Assembly: GCA_012735335.1 (NCBI GenBank)
Contig: JAAYHO010000030.1
Location: forward strand, 1 to 8,786
Direction: 5' to 3'
Origin: Gammaproteobacteria bacterium
Lineage (GTDB): Bacteria; Pseudomonadota; Gammaproteobacteria; Pseudomonadales; Pseudomonadaceae
Length of the DNA: 8,786 nt
The notes below the pieces were generated by a model. That model was given only the letters and a program-made list of their open reading frames with translations. It did not search any database and had not been told where the DNA came from. Shown in pieces: positions 1 to 5,036 of the stretch (the stretch's first letter is position 1; every line of letters starts with the position of its first letter). The position numbers and the translations under genes are program-made.

Positions 1-132
1 AAAGTAGCCGACAAGAAAGTTGACAAGAAGGTCAAATCCATCAAGCAGGAGATCAAGGCCCGCGAAGCCAAGGTCGAGAAGCACGAGAAGAAGATCAAGA
101 GCCTGAAAAAAGCTGCGAAAAAAGCCGCTTGA
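1..132 (+). CDS. C-terminal 43 residues of an unidentified Lys/Ala-rich protein (5' end outside window)
   Basis: An open frame runs from the first base to a TGA at 130-132 and encodes 43 residues. Nearly half of them are lysine, with alternating Glu and Ala (for example KHEKKIKSLKKAAKKAA at the very end). The spacing of Ile/Val/Leu between charged residues suggests a helical, possibly coiled-coil, very basic tail. Such tails occur in nucleoid-associated proteins, phasin-type granule proteins and small uncharacterised proteins, so the function cannot be fixed. It faces mtgA convergently and is followed 8 bases later by a strong stem-loop. As I recall, Pseudomonas genomes carry a small hypothetical gene between rpoH and mtgA, which would fit this position; that is inference. 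The reading frame is convincing; the identity is unknown. Confidence 0.7.
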   Translation, partial: KVADKKVDKKVKSIKQEIKAREAKVEKHEKKIKSLKKAAKKAA

Positions 133-140
133 GGCATGCA

Positions 141-165
141 CGGGGCCGCTGATTCAGCGGCCCCG
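141..165. terminator. GC-rich stem-loop, probable terminator between convergent genes
   Basis: A perfect 10-bp stem (CGGGGCCGCT / AGCGGCCCCG) with a 5-base loop (GATTC) starts 8 bases after the stop at 132. It is followed on the plus strand by CCGTTTCTG, which is only a weak T-tract. It sits between the end of the upstream gene and the end of mtgA (225), where a bidirectional terminator is expected. The stem is certain; intrinsic termination is inferred. Confidence 0.65.
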
Positions 166-224
166 CCGTTTCTGTACCATGCCAGCGGGCCACTCCGTCG
201 GCGAGCGCGGCTCGCCAACCCCAG

Positions 225-971
225 CTATTCCGCTACCTTGTCTTGCCAGTACTTCAGCCGTAGCCACTGCGGCCACTCTCCGCCTTTCTCCATCTGCCGC
301 AGATAATGCGCACCGCCCAGTTGCCGGCTCTGCTGACGGATCCACTGGCTGCGCTGCAGCGCCTGGGGTGGTGGGCTGGCGGCGCTCCAGCGTCGTGGAT
401 TGGGTAGGACCGCAGCCAGTTGTGCGGCCTGTTGGTCGGACAGCACGCCCGGCGCTACGCCAAAATGATGCTGTGCTGCCGCCGCCGCTCCGAATACCCC
501 CTCATCCCATTCGACAATATTCAGATAGACCTCAAGAATCCGCTGCTTGGGCCACAGGGTTTCCAGCGCCAGAGTGAACCAGGCTTCCAGTCCCTTGCGC
601 GGCCAGCTGCGCCCGGACCAGAGAAACAGATTCTTGGCCACCTGCTGGCTCAGGGTGCTGGCACCGCGCAGGCTGCCGCCGCGCTCATTGTGACGTATCG
701 CGGCGCGGATGGCCTTGAGGTCGAAGCCGTGGTGCTCGGCAAAGCGCTGATCCTCGGCGGCGATGACTGCCATCTTCAGGCTGTCCGGCAGCTGTTCGTA
801 GGGCGTCCAGCGGTGCTGCAGTTCGAAGGGCTGGTCACCGCTCTGCAGCCAGCGCTCGACCATCAGCATGGAACCGGGCACCGGTACCCAGCGCAGCAGG
901 ATCACCGGCAGCAGGCTGATCAGCAGCAGTATCAGTAGCCATTTGAGGGTCTTGCGCAGAATGCTCTTCAC
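225..971 (-). CDS. mtgA: MtgA, monofunctional biosynthetic peptidoglycan transglycosylase
   Basis: This is a glycosyltransferase of family GT51 that polymerises lipid II into glycan strands on the outer face of the inner membrane; it has no transpeptidase domain. With the GTG start at 969-971 the protein has 248 residues. One membrane anchor lies at about residues 10-28 (KWLLILLLISLLPVILLRW). The family motifs follow: AAEDQRFAEHHGFD with the catalytic Glu at about 73, GASTLSQQVAKNLFL at about 103-117, and RKGLEAWFTLALE then EVYLNIVEW. An in-frame ATG at 1026-1028 would add 19 residues. It has no ribosome binding site and would lie upstream of the candidate -10 box at 1018-1023, and the GTG form is closer to the usual family length, so I prefer GTG. 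Divergent from the DUF423 gene. Identity is secure; the start is moderately sure. Confidence 0.93.
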   Translation of the reverse strand: MKSILRKTLKWLLILLLISLLPVILLRWVPVPGSMLMVERWLQSGDQPFELQHRWTPYEQLPDSLKMAVIAAEDQRFAEHHGFDLKAIRAAIRHNERGGSLRGASTLSQQVAKNLFLWSGRSWPRKGLEAWFTLALETLWPKQRILEVYLNIVEWDEGVFGAAAAAQHHFGVAPGVLSDQQAAQLAAVLPNPRRWSAASPPPQALQRSQWIRQQSRQLGGAHYLRQMEKGGEWPQWLRLKYWQDKVAE

Positions 972-1004
972 GGTGGGCCTGTCTACCGGTTGCGTGGGCT
1001 GGTG

Positions 1005-1010
1005 TAGAAT
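1005..1010 (+). promoter_or_regulatory. Candidate -10 box for the DUF423 gene
   Basis: TAGAAT lies 34 bases before the ATG at 1045, giving a short leader that contains the GGGGAGAGG ribosome binding site at 1031-1039. No good -35 hexamer stands at 16-18 bases upstream (best is TCTACC at 982-987). This is a tentative call from sequence likeness only. Confidence 0.3.
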
Positions 1011-1017
1011 CCGCCGT

Positions 1018-1023
1018 AGTATA
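1018..1023 (-). promoter_or_regulatory. Candidate -10 box for mtgA
   Basis: Read on the minus strand this is TATACT, one mismatch from the consensus. A start point near 1011 would give a leader of about 40 bases before the GTG of mtgA at 971. No clear -35 is seen in the right place. If real, it excludes the longer ATG start (1028) of mtgA. Confidence 0.35.
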
Positions 1024-1044
1024 AACATCCGGGGAGAGGTTTTG

Positions 1045-1416
1045 ATGGCCAGGGTCTTTCTGTTGCTGGCAGCACTGAGTGGTTTCACCGGCGTGGCGCT
1101 GGGTGCCTTCGCCGCCCATGGTCTGCGTAGCCGCTTGCCAGAGGGCATGCTGTCGGTGTTCCAGACCGGCGTGCAGTACCAGCTGTGGCACACCGCTGCG
1201 CTGATCGGCGTCGGTCTGTTGTTGCTGCGCCAGCCCGACAGTCCGTTGTTCAAGGCGTCCGGTGGTCTGTTCGTGCTGGGCATACTGCTGTTCTCCGGCA
1301 GCCTTTATCTGATGGCCCTGGCCGGCTGGCGCGTGGGCATGGTCACGCCCATGGGTGGGCTGTGTTTTTTGCTGGGCTGGGTGTGTTTTGGCGTGGCTGC
1401 GCTGACTGTAAAATAG
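1045..1416 (+). CDS. DUF423 family small inner-membrane protein (YgdD-like)
   Basis: A 123-residue, very hydrophobic protein with four predicted membrane helices at about residues 2-22, 42-62, 70-92 and 97-120. Family signatures visible are GAFAAHGL near the end of helix 1, QYQLWHTAALIG at the start of helix 2, FSGSLYLMAL in helix 3 and TPMGGLCFLLGW in helix 4. The length fits DUF423/YgdD proteins. Their biochemical role is not established, and nothing here adds one. The start is supported by GGGGAGAGG at 1031-1039, about six bases before the ATG. It is divergent from mtgA and 60 bases upstream of thiS on the same strand; co-transcription with thiS is possible but a stem-loop overlaps its stop codon. 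Confidence 0.9.
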   Translation: MARVFLLLAALSGFTGVALGAFAAHGLRSRLPEGMLSVFQTGVQYQLWHTAALIGVGLLLLRQPDSPLFKASGGLFVLGILLFSGSLYLMALAGWRVGMVTPMGGLCFLLGWVCFGVAALTVK

Positions 1417-1421
1417 TCAGC
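1401..1421 (+). other. Stem-loop spanning the DUF423 stop codon
   Basis: GCTGACT and AGTCAGC form a perfect 7-bp inverted repeat around an A/T-rich 7-base loop (GTAAAAT). The TAG stop codon at 1414-1416 lies across the loop and the second arm. No T-tract follows, so it is not a textbook terminator. It may moderate read-through from the DUF423 gene into thiS or protect an mRNA end. Confidence 0.4.
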
Positions 1422-1476
1422 CCTACCCATTTCACGCTATCATTACCGACCGATTCACCCCTCATCGAGTTGTTTC

Positions 1477-1677
1477 ATGCAGATCAAGTTGAATGGCGAA
1501 GCCCATCCCCTCGATTCCTCCATCAGCCTGGCCGAACTGGTCGAGCAGCTGGGATTGACCGGCAAGCGACTGGCCATCGAGCTGAATCTGGAGATAGTGC
1601 CGCGTAGCCAGTATGCCGACACACGTCTGAACGACGGTGACCGAGTCGAGATCGTCCACGCCATTGGTGGCGGCTAG
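1477..1677 (+). CDS. thiS: ThiS, sulfur-carrier protein for thiazole synthesis
   Basis: A 66-residue ubiquitin-fold sulfur carrier. Its C-terminal Gly-Gly is adenylylated and converted to a thiocarboxylate, which supplies sulfur for the thiazole ring of thiamine in the cytoplasm. The sequence starts MQIKLNGE, has the [13 protein letters not shown] ending typical of ThiS, and the usual family length. The ribosome binding site is weak (CGAG, about 7 bases before the ATG). It is followed 41 bases later by thiG, its direct partner. No TPP riboswitch is evident in the 60 bases upstream. The activating enzyme (ThiF or MoeB type) and the ThiO/ThiH partner are not in this window. Confidence 0.95.
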   Translation: MQIKLNGEAHPLDSSISLAELVEQLGLTGKRLAIELNLEIVPRSQYADTRLNDGDRVEIVHAIGGG

Positions 1678-1718
1678 CGCGACAGACGCAGCCCCGCTCT
1701 GGCCCTGCGGAGAAGACC

Positions 1719-2519
1719 ATGACACAGATACAACAAGACGCCCTGGAAATTGCTGGCGTGCGTTACCGTTCCCGCCTGTTGGTGGGCACCGGCAAATACA
1801 AGGACATGGAAGAAACCCGGCAGGCAATCGAGGCCTCAGGCGCCGAGATCGTCACCGTAGCCATCCGCCGTACCAATATCGGCCAGAACCCTGACGAGCC
1901 CAATCTGCTCGACGTGGTGCCACTGGACCGTTACACCATATTGCCCAATACTGCTGGCTGTTTTACCGCTGAGGATGCAGTGCGTACCTGCCGTCTGGCC
2001 CGCGAGTTGTTGGACGGGCGCAATCTGGTCAAGCTGGAGGTGCTGGCTGACCAGAAGACCCTGTTCCCCAACGTGGTGGAAACCATCAAGGCCGCCGAAG
2101 TGCTGGTCAAGGAAGGTTTCGACGTCATGGTCTACACCAGTGACGATCCGATCATTGCCCGTCAGCTGGCCGAGATCGGCTGTGTGGCGGTGATGCCGCT
2201 GGCCGGTCTGATCGGCTCGGGTCTGGGCATCTGCAACCCCTACAACCTGCGCATCATTCTGGAAGAAGCGACCGTGCCGATTCTGGTCGATGCCGGTGTC
2301 GGCACCGCCTCGGATGCGACCATTGCCATGGAGCTGGGTTGCGCCGGGGTCCTGATGAACACCGCGATTGCCGGAGCGCAGAAGCCGGTGCTGATGGCTG
2401 AAGCCATGAAGCATGCCGTATTGGCTGGCCGTGGTGCCTATCTGGCCGGCCGCATGCCGCGCCGACTGTATGCCGCTGCCTCTTCACCCTGGGAAGGTAC
2501 CTTTGTCGGAAATGAATGA
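1719..2519 (+). CDS. thiG: ThiG, thiazole synthase
   Basis: A 266-residue (beta-alpha)8 barrel enzyme that condenses 1-deoxy-D-xylulose 5-phosphate, dehydroglycine and ThiS-thiocarboxylate sulfur into the thiazole phosphate moiety of thiamine. Visible hallmarks are GTGKYKDM near residue 23, RRTNIGQNP at about 50, LPNTAGC at about 75-81, the Schiff-base Lys in NLVKLEVL at about residue 105, GLIGSGLGI in the phosphate-binding region, and a full-length C-terminus ending [13 protein letters not shown] good ribosome binding site (CGGAGAAGACC) precedes the ATG. It lies directly after thiS and overlaps trmB by 8 bases. Full length, with nothing missing. Confidence 0.97.
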   Translation: MTQIQQDALEIAGVRYRSRLLVGTGKYKDMEETRQAIEASGAEIVTVAIRRTNIGQNPDEPNLLDVVPLDRYTILPNTAGCFTAEDAVRTCRLARELLDGRNLVKLEVLADQKTLFPNVVETIKAAEVLVKEGFDVMVYTSDDPIIARQLAEIGCVAVMPLAGLIGSGLGICNPYNLRIILEEATVPILVDAGVGTASDATIAMELGCAGVLMNTAIAGAQKPVLMAEAMKHAVLAGRGAYLAGRMPRRLYAAASSPWEGTFVGNE

Positions 2520-3240
2520 CGTGAGTGACAAGCCGCTGGATCAGCCGCCGCAAACCGAAGGACAGCCGCGCCGCGCCATTCGCAGCTTCGTGATGCGCGC
2601 CGGGCGCATGACCGAAGGCCAGCAGCGCGGAGTGGAGAAGGGCTGGCCGCTGTTCGGCCTGAATCTGGCCGATGGCCTGCTGGATCTGGACAAGGTGTTC
2701 GGTCGTCAGGCGCCGCGCACTCTGGAGATCGGTTTCGGCATGGGGCATTCCCTGCTGGAGATGGCCCAGGCCGCGCCGGAGCAGGACTTCATCGGGATTG
2801 AAGTGCACCGCCCCGGTGTCGGCGCGCTGCTCAATGGCGTACTCAATGCCGGTCTGAACAACCTGCGGGTGTATGACTGCGACGCCATCGAAGTGCTGAA
2901 TCAGGCCATTCCCGACGCCAGCCTCGACCGTCTGCTGCTGTTCTTCCCCGATCCCTGGCACAAGAAGAAGCACAACAAACGGCGCATCGTGCAACCGGCG
3001 TTTGCCGAGCTGGTACGGCGCAAGCTGAAGGTCGGCGGTGTGCTGCACATGGCCACCGACTGGGAGCATTACGCCGAGCAGATGCTCGAGGTGATGAACG
3101 CCGCGCCGGGTTATCGCAATCAGGCAGCCGACAGCACCTATATCCCGCGCCCGGACGAGCGGCCGATCACCAAGTTCGAGAAGCGCGGTGAACGGCTGGG
3201 GCATGGGGTGTGGGATCTGAAGTTCGAACGGGTCGACTAG
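2512..3240 (+). CDS. trmB: TrmB, tRNA (guanine-N7)-methyltransferase
   Basis: An S-adenosylmethionine-dependent enzyme that makes m7G46 in the variable loop of tRNAs. It has 242 residues from the ATG at 2512. Motifs in order: [15 protein letters not shown] (SAM binding), [30 protein letters not shown] (the TrmB signature PDPWxKKxHxKRR), [13 protein letters not shown], and the C-terminal [20 protein letters not shown]. The first 40 residues are charged and poorly conserved, as is common in this family. The chosen ATG overlaps the last codons of thiG (stop at 2517-2519), implying translational coupling; an in-frame ATG at 2413 would overlap thiG by a further 99 bases and is unlikely. No T-rich terminator follows the stop. 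Confidence 0.96.
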   Translation: MNDVSDKPLDQPPQTEGQPRRAIRSFVMRAGRMTEGQQRGVEKGWPLFGLNLADGLLDLDKVFGRQAPRTLEIGFGMGHSLLEMAQAAPEQDFIGIEVHRPGVGALLNGVLNAGLNNLRVYDCDAIEVLNQAIPDASLDRLLLFFPDPWHKKKHNKRRIVQPAFAELVRRKLKVGGVLHMATDWEHYAEQMLEVMNAAPGYRNQAADSTYIPRPDERPITKFEKRGERLGHGVWDLKFERVD

Positions 3241-3263
3241 TCGCATCGTGTTGCTGCTGGGGG

Positions 3264-3281
3264 GTAGCGCACCTGCGCTAC
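3264..3281 (+). repeat. GTAG-type REP-like hairpin
   Basis: GTAGCGC and GCGCTAC form a perfect 7-bp stem around ACCT. The GTAG at the foot of a GC-rich hairpin is the usual mark of bacterial REP sequences mobilised by RAYT (TnpA-REP) proteins. It is preceded by GGGGGG and followed by CGCCTTCCC and eight G. No second copy is seen in this window, so calling it a repeat rests on resemblance only. It could equally act as a weak terminator for trmB. Confidence 0.45.
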
Positions 3282-3349
3282 GCCTTCCCGGGGGGGGTGA
3301 GCATCACTCGTACCTGCGAGCGTGCCGGATGCGCTAATGCAGCTGTCGG

Positions 3350-3383
3350 ACTCCGCTCATCGAGCTGGTGCTCGACGTTCCCA
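3350..3383 (-). repeat. REP-like unit 1 (minus orientation)
   Basis: Read on the minus strand this unit starts TGGGAACGT, continues with the core CGAGCACCAGCTCG (a 5-bp hairpin with loop ACCA, 6 bp counting the flanking T/A) and ends ATGAGCGGAGT. It matches unit 3 at 32 of 34 positions and shares the 14-base core with units 2 and 4. It pairs with unit 2 in inverted orientation with the TGGGA heads facing inward. Confidence 0.75.
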
Positions 3384-3408
3384 GGCTGGGCGAGCCTCTT
3401 GTGCTTCC

Positions 3409-3434
3409 CGGGAAGGACGAGCACCAGCTCGTCC
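3409..3434 (+). repeat. REP-like unit 2 (plus orientation)
   Basis: Head CGGGAAGGA followed by the core CGAGCACCAGCTCG. Here the hairpin is longest, GGACGAGC / GCTCGTCC with loop ACCA (8 bp). The core is the exact reverse complement of the unit 1 core at 3361-3374. TTCCC (3378-3382) can also pair with GGGAA (3410-3414), so units 1 and 2 together could form one large hairpin of 14 plus 5 bp. Confidence 0.72.
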
Positions 3435-3560
3435 ACCATGCCACGCCAGCAGACTTATCTGCCCCACCTATGACCTTCCATAGCAACCACCAAGAGTAAT
3501 GGCCGCCACCGCCTAGGCTTTCTACACTGACTCCATCCAGAACAATGACGTGGAGTCACC

Positions 3561-4421
3561 ATGCAATTCGAAACCCTCGATTACCAGGTAGAGGATGGCA
3601 TCCTCACCCTGACCCTCAATCGTCCCGAGCGGATGAACGCCTTCAACGGTCCGATGCGCCGCGAGCTGATTGCCGCCTTTGATGCGGCCGATGCCGATGA
3701 TGCGGTCAAGGTCATCATCGTCACCGGCGCTGGCCGGGCCTTCTGTGCCGGTGCGGATCTGGAGAAGGGCGGTGATACCTTCAACCGCCACACTCGCACC
3801 GACCAGCCGGAAGGCGCCGATCTGCGTGATGGCGGCGGCACCGTATCCCTGCGTATCTACGAATGCACCAAGCCGGTGATCGGTGCCTTCAACGGCGCGG
3901 CGGTGGGCGTGGGCGTAACAATGACCCTGCCGATGGATATCCGCCTGGCCTCGACCAAGGCCAAGTTCGGCTTCGTGTTTGCCCGCCGGGGTATCACCAT
4001 GGAAGCCTGCTCCAGCTGGTTCCTGCCACGTTTGGTGGGTCCGCAACAGGCGCTGGAGTGGGCCTATACCGGCCGGGTGTTCGACGCCGAGGAGGCACTC
4101 AAGGGTGGGCTGGTACGCAGTATCCACGAACCGGATGAGCTGATGCCCGCCGCCTACGAACTGGCCCGGGAGATAGCCGACAACACCGCGCCGATGTCGG
4201 CGCTGCTCAACCGGCAGATGATCTGGCGCATGCTCGGTGCCGATCACCCGATGGAAGCGCACAAGATAGATTCGCGCTCGATTGCCTTCATGGGTGAGTC
4301 CGAGGACGCCAAAGAGGGTGTGCGCTCCTTCCTGGAAAAACGTACCCCAGAATTCAAGCTGCGCCCCAGCCAGGATCGCCCGGGCTTCTATCCCTGGTGG
4401 GACGAGCGGCCTTTCGAATGA
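3561..4421 (+). CDS. Crotonase-superfamily protein (enoyl-CoA hydratase/isomerase-like), atypical active site
   Basis: A 286-residue cytoplasmic protein with the crotonase fold, expected to act on an acyl-CoA. Fold markers are LTLNRPERMNAFN (residues 17-29), the oxyanion-hole segment GRAFCAGADLEKGG (58-71), KPVIGAFNGAAVGVGVTMTLPMDIRLA (104-130, given as positions) and GLVRSIHEPDEL. By my alignment with rat enoyl-CoA hydratase, Glu144 corresponds to Thr120 and Glu164 to Phe140, so both hydratase glutamates are missing. Glu148 in GITMEACSSWFLPR falls where Delta3,Delta2-enoyl-CoA isomerases keep Asp or Glu. An isomerase or other crotonase reaction is therefore likelier than hydration. A ribosome binding site (GTGGAG) precedes the ATG; TACACT at 3523-3528 is a possible -10. 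It ends base-to-base against the thioesterase gene on the other strand. The family is secure; the substrate is unknown. Confidence 0.88.
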   Translation: MQFETLDYQVEDGILTLTLNRPERMNAFNGPMRRELIAAFDAADADDAVKVIIVTGAGRAFCAGADLEKGGDTFNRHTRTDQPEGADLRDGGGTVSLRIYECTKPVIGAFNGAAVGVGVTMTLPMDIRLASTKAKFGFVFARRGITMEACSSWFLPRLVGPQQALEWAYTGRVFDAEEALKGGLVRSIHEPDELMPAAYELAREIADNTAPMSALLNRQMIWRMLGADHPMEAHKIDSRSIAFMGESEDAKEGVRSFLEKRTPEFKLRPSQDRPGFYPWWDERPFE

Positions 4422-4853
4422 TCAGCTGACCCGCAGTCGCTCCAGCGCTGCCCGTGGTCCGGTTGGTATCGGGCAGGAGCGGTTGCTGGCGCGCTCGACG
4501 AACACATGTACGAAGCGCCCGGCGGCACAGACCTCGGGCTCGCCCACGGCGAACACCGCCAGTTCGTAATGCACCGAGCTGTTGCCCAGCTTGGCCACCC
4601 GCACGCCTATCTCGATCTGCTGGGGAAAGGCGATGGGGGCGAAGTAGTCACAGCCGGAGCTGACCACAAAGGCCACCTGCTCGCCCTGGTGGATATCCAG
4701 CCCACCCTCGTTGATCAGCCAACTGTTCACCGCGCTGTCGAAGAAGGCGTAGTAGGTGACGTTGTTGATATGGCCGTAGATATCGTTGTCATGCCAGCGG
4801 GTGCTGATGGGGTGCAGATAGGGGTAGTCGGTGCGTTGGGGGCGGGTGGTCAT
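4422..4853 (-). CDS. Hotdog-fold acyl-CoA thioesterase (4HBT / YbgC-FadM type)
   Basis: A 143-residue single-domain hotdog protein that should hydrolyse an acyl-CoA thioester in the cytoplasm. The diagnostic active-site segment is RWHDNDIYGHINNVTYYAFFD at residues 19-39, with Asp22/Asp24 and the GHxNN pattern seen in 4-hydroxybenzoyl-CoA and YbgC/FadM thioesterases. Downstream lie SGCDYFAPIAFPQQIEIGVRVAKLG, which forms the central strands (residues about 66-90), and HVFVER near the end. The ATG at 4851-4853 was chosen because it starts just before the conserved region and has GAGAA about 7 bases upstream; the frame stays open to 4952 but that part is not thioesterase-like and enters the REP-like unit. 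Its TGA abuts the stop codon of the convergent crotonase gene. The two may serve related acyl-CoA metabolism, but the substrate cannot be told. Confidence 0.88.
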   Translation of the reverse strand: MTTRPQRTDYPYLHPISTRWHDNDIYGHINNVTYYAFFDSAVNSWLINEGGLDIHQGEQVAFVVSSGCDYFAPIAFPQQIEIGVRVAKLGNSSVHYELAVFAVGEPEVCAAGRFVHVFVERASNRSCPIPTGPRAALERLRVS

Positions 4854-4936
4854 GTTGCGGTTCTCAGATCCAATGGAGGGCCGGGTTCCATCCCGGCCAG
4901 TGGGGGTTGATGTCACGTACGCAGGGCAAGCTTCCT

Positions 4937-4970
4937 TGGGAGCGTCGAGCACCAGCTCGATGCGCGGAGT
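4937..4970 (+). repeat. REP-like unit 3 (plus orientation)
   Basis: The unit begins TGGGAGCGT, has the core CGAGCACCAGCTCG (hairpin TCGAGC / GCTCGA, loop ACCA) and ends ATGCGCGGAGT. It differs from unit 1 at only two of 34 positions. It lies between the thioesterase start and the end of the alcohol dehydrogenase gene, paired with unit 4. Confidence 0.75.
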
Positions 4971-4990
4971 AACCTGCGCCCGCCAAGGTA

Positions 4991-5013
4991 CGAGCTGGTG
5001 CTCGAACCTCCCA
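4991..5013 (-). repeat. REP-like unit 4 (minus orientation)
   Basis: On the minus strand it reads TGGGAGGTT followed by the core CGAGCACCAGCTCG. With unit 3 it forms a long inverted repeat: TGGGAG (4937-4942) pairs with CTCCCA (5008-5013) and the 14-base cores plus one flanking T-A pair match perfectly. The loop between the two units is 31 bases. In this pair the TGGGA heads point outward, the reverse of the unit 1/2 pair. It starts 24 bases beyond the alcohol dehydrogenase stop, so it could also help end or stabilise that mRNA. Confidence 0.73.
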
Positions 5014-5036
5014 GAAACCTCAGCGGATGCATTTAC

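Larger units (their letters stand above)
3241..3560. other. Gene-free intergenic stretch with several hairpin repeats
   Basis: This stretch of about 320 bases between trmB and the crotonase gene has no credible coding frame. It holds a 10-bp palindrome across the trmB stop (CGACTAGTCG, 3234-3243), a GTAG-type hairpin (3264-3281), runs of six and eight G (3259-3264, 3290-3297), two REP-like units (3350-3383 and 3409-3434), and between them a small hairpin (AGGCT/AGCCT, 3383-3397) and a 12-bp palindrome (CTTCCCGGGAAG, 3404-3415). From 3435 to 3560 there is only plain leader sequence for the next gene. Confidence 0.7.

Noticed and set aside
179..938. Long plus-strand open frames opposite mtgA
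   Set aside because: They mirror the strongly conserved minus-strand MtgA sequence and encode low-complexity Arg/Pro/Ala-rich peptides with no family likeness.
1026..1028. ATG as the mtgA start, giving a 267-residue protein
   Set aside because: There is no ribosome binding site on the minus strand, the extra residues are not MtgA-like, and the best -10 candidate for mtgA would lie downstream of it.
1417..1476. A TPP riboswitch ahead of thiS
   Set aside because: The 60-base gap is too short for a TPP aptamer and I see no THI-box pattern such as CTGAGA.
2254..3246. A 330-codon minus-strand open frame opposite thiG/trmB
   Set aside because: It spans two well-identified genes on the opposite strand and shows no domain.
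3210..3473. An 87-codon open frame running from the end of trmB into the intergenic region
   Set aside because: It is composed mainly of the hairpin repeats and G runs, has no ribosome binding site and no likeness to a protein.
3361..5004. The repeated 14-base motif as a CRISPR array or insertion-sequence ends
   Set aside because: Copies are in mixed orientation with irregular spacing and whole genes between the pairs; there is no transposase, no direct target duplication and no regular spacers.
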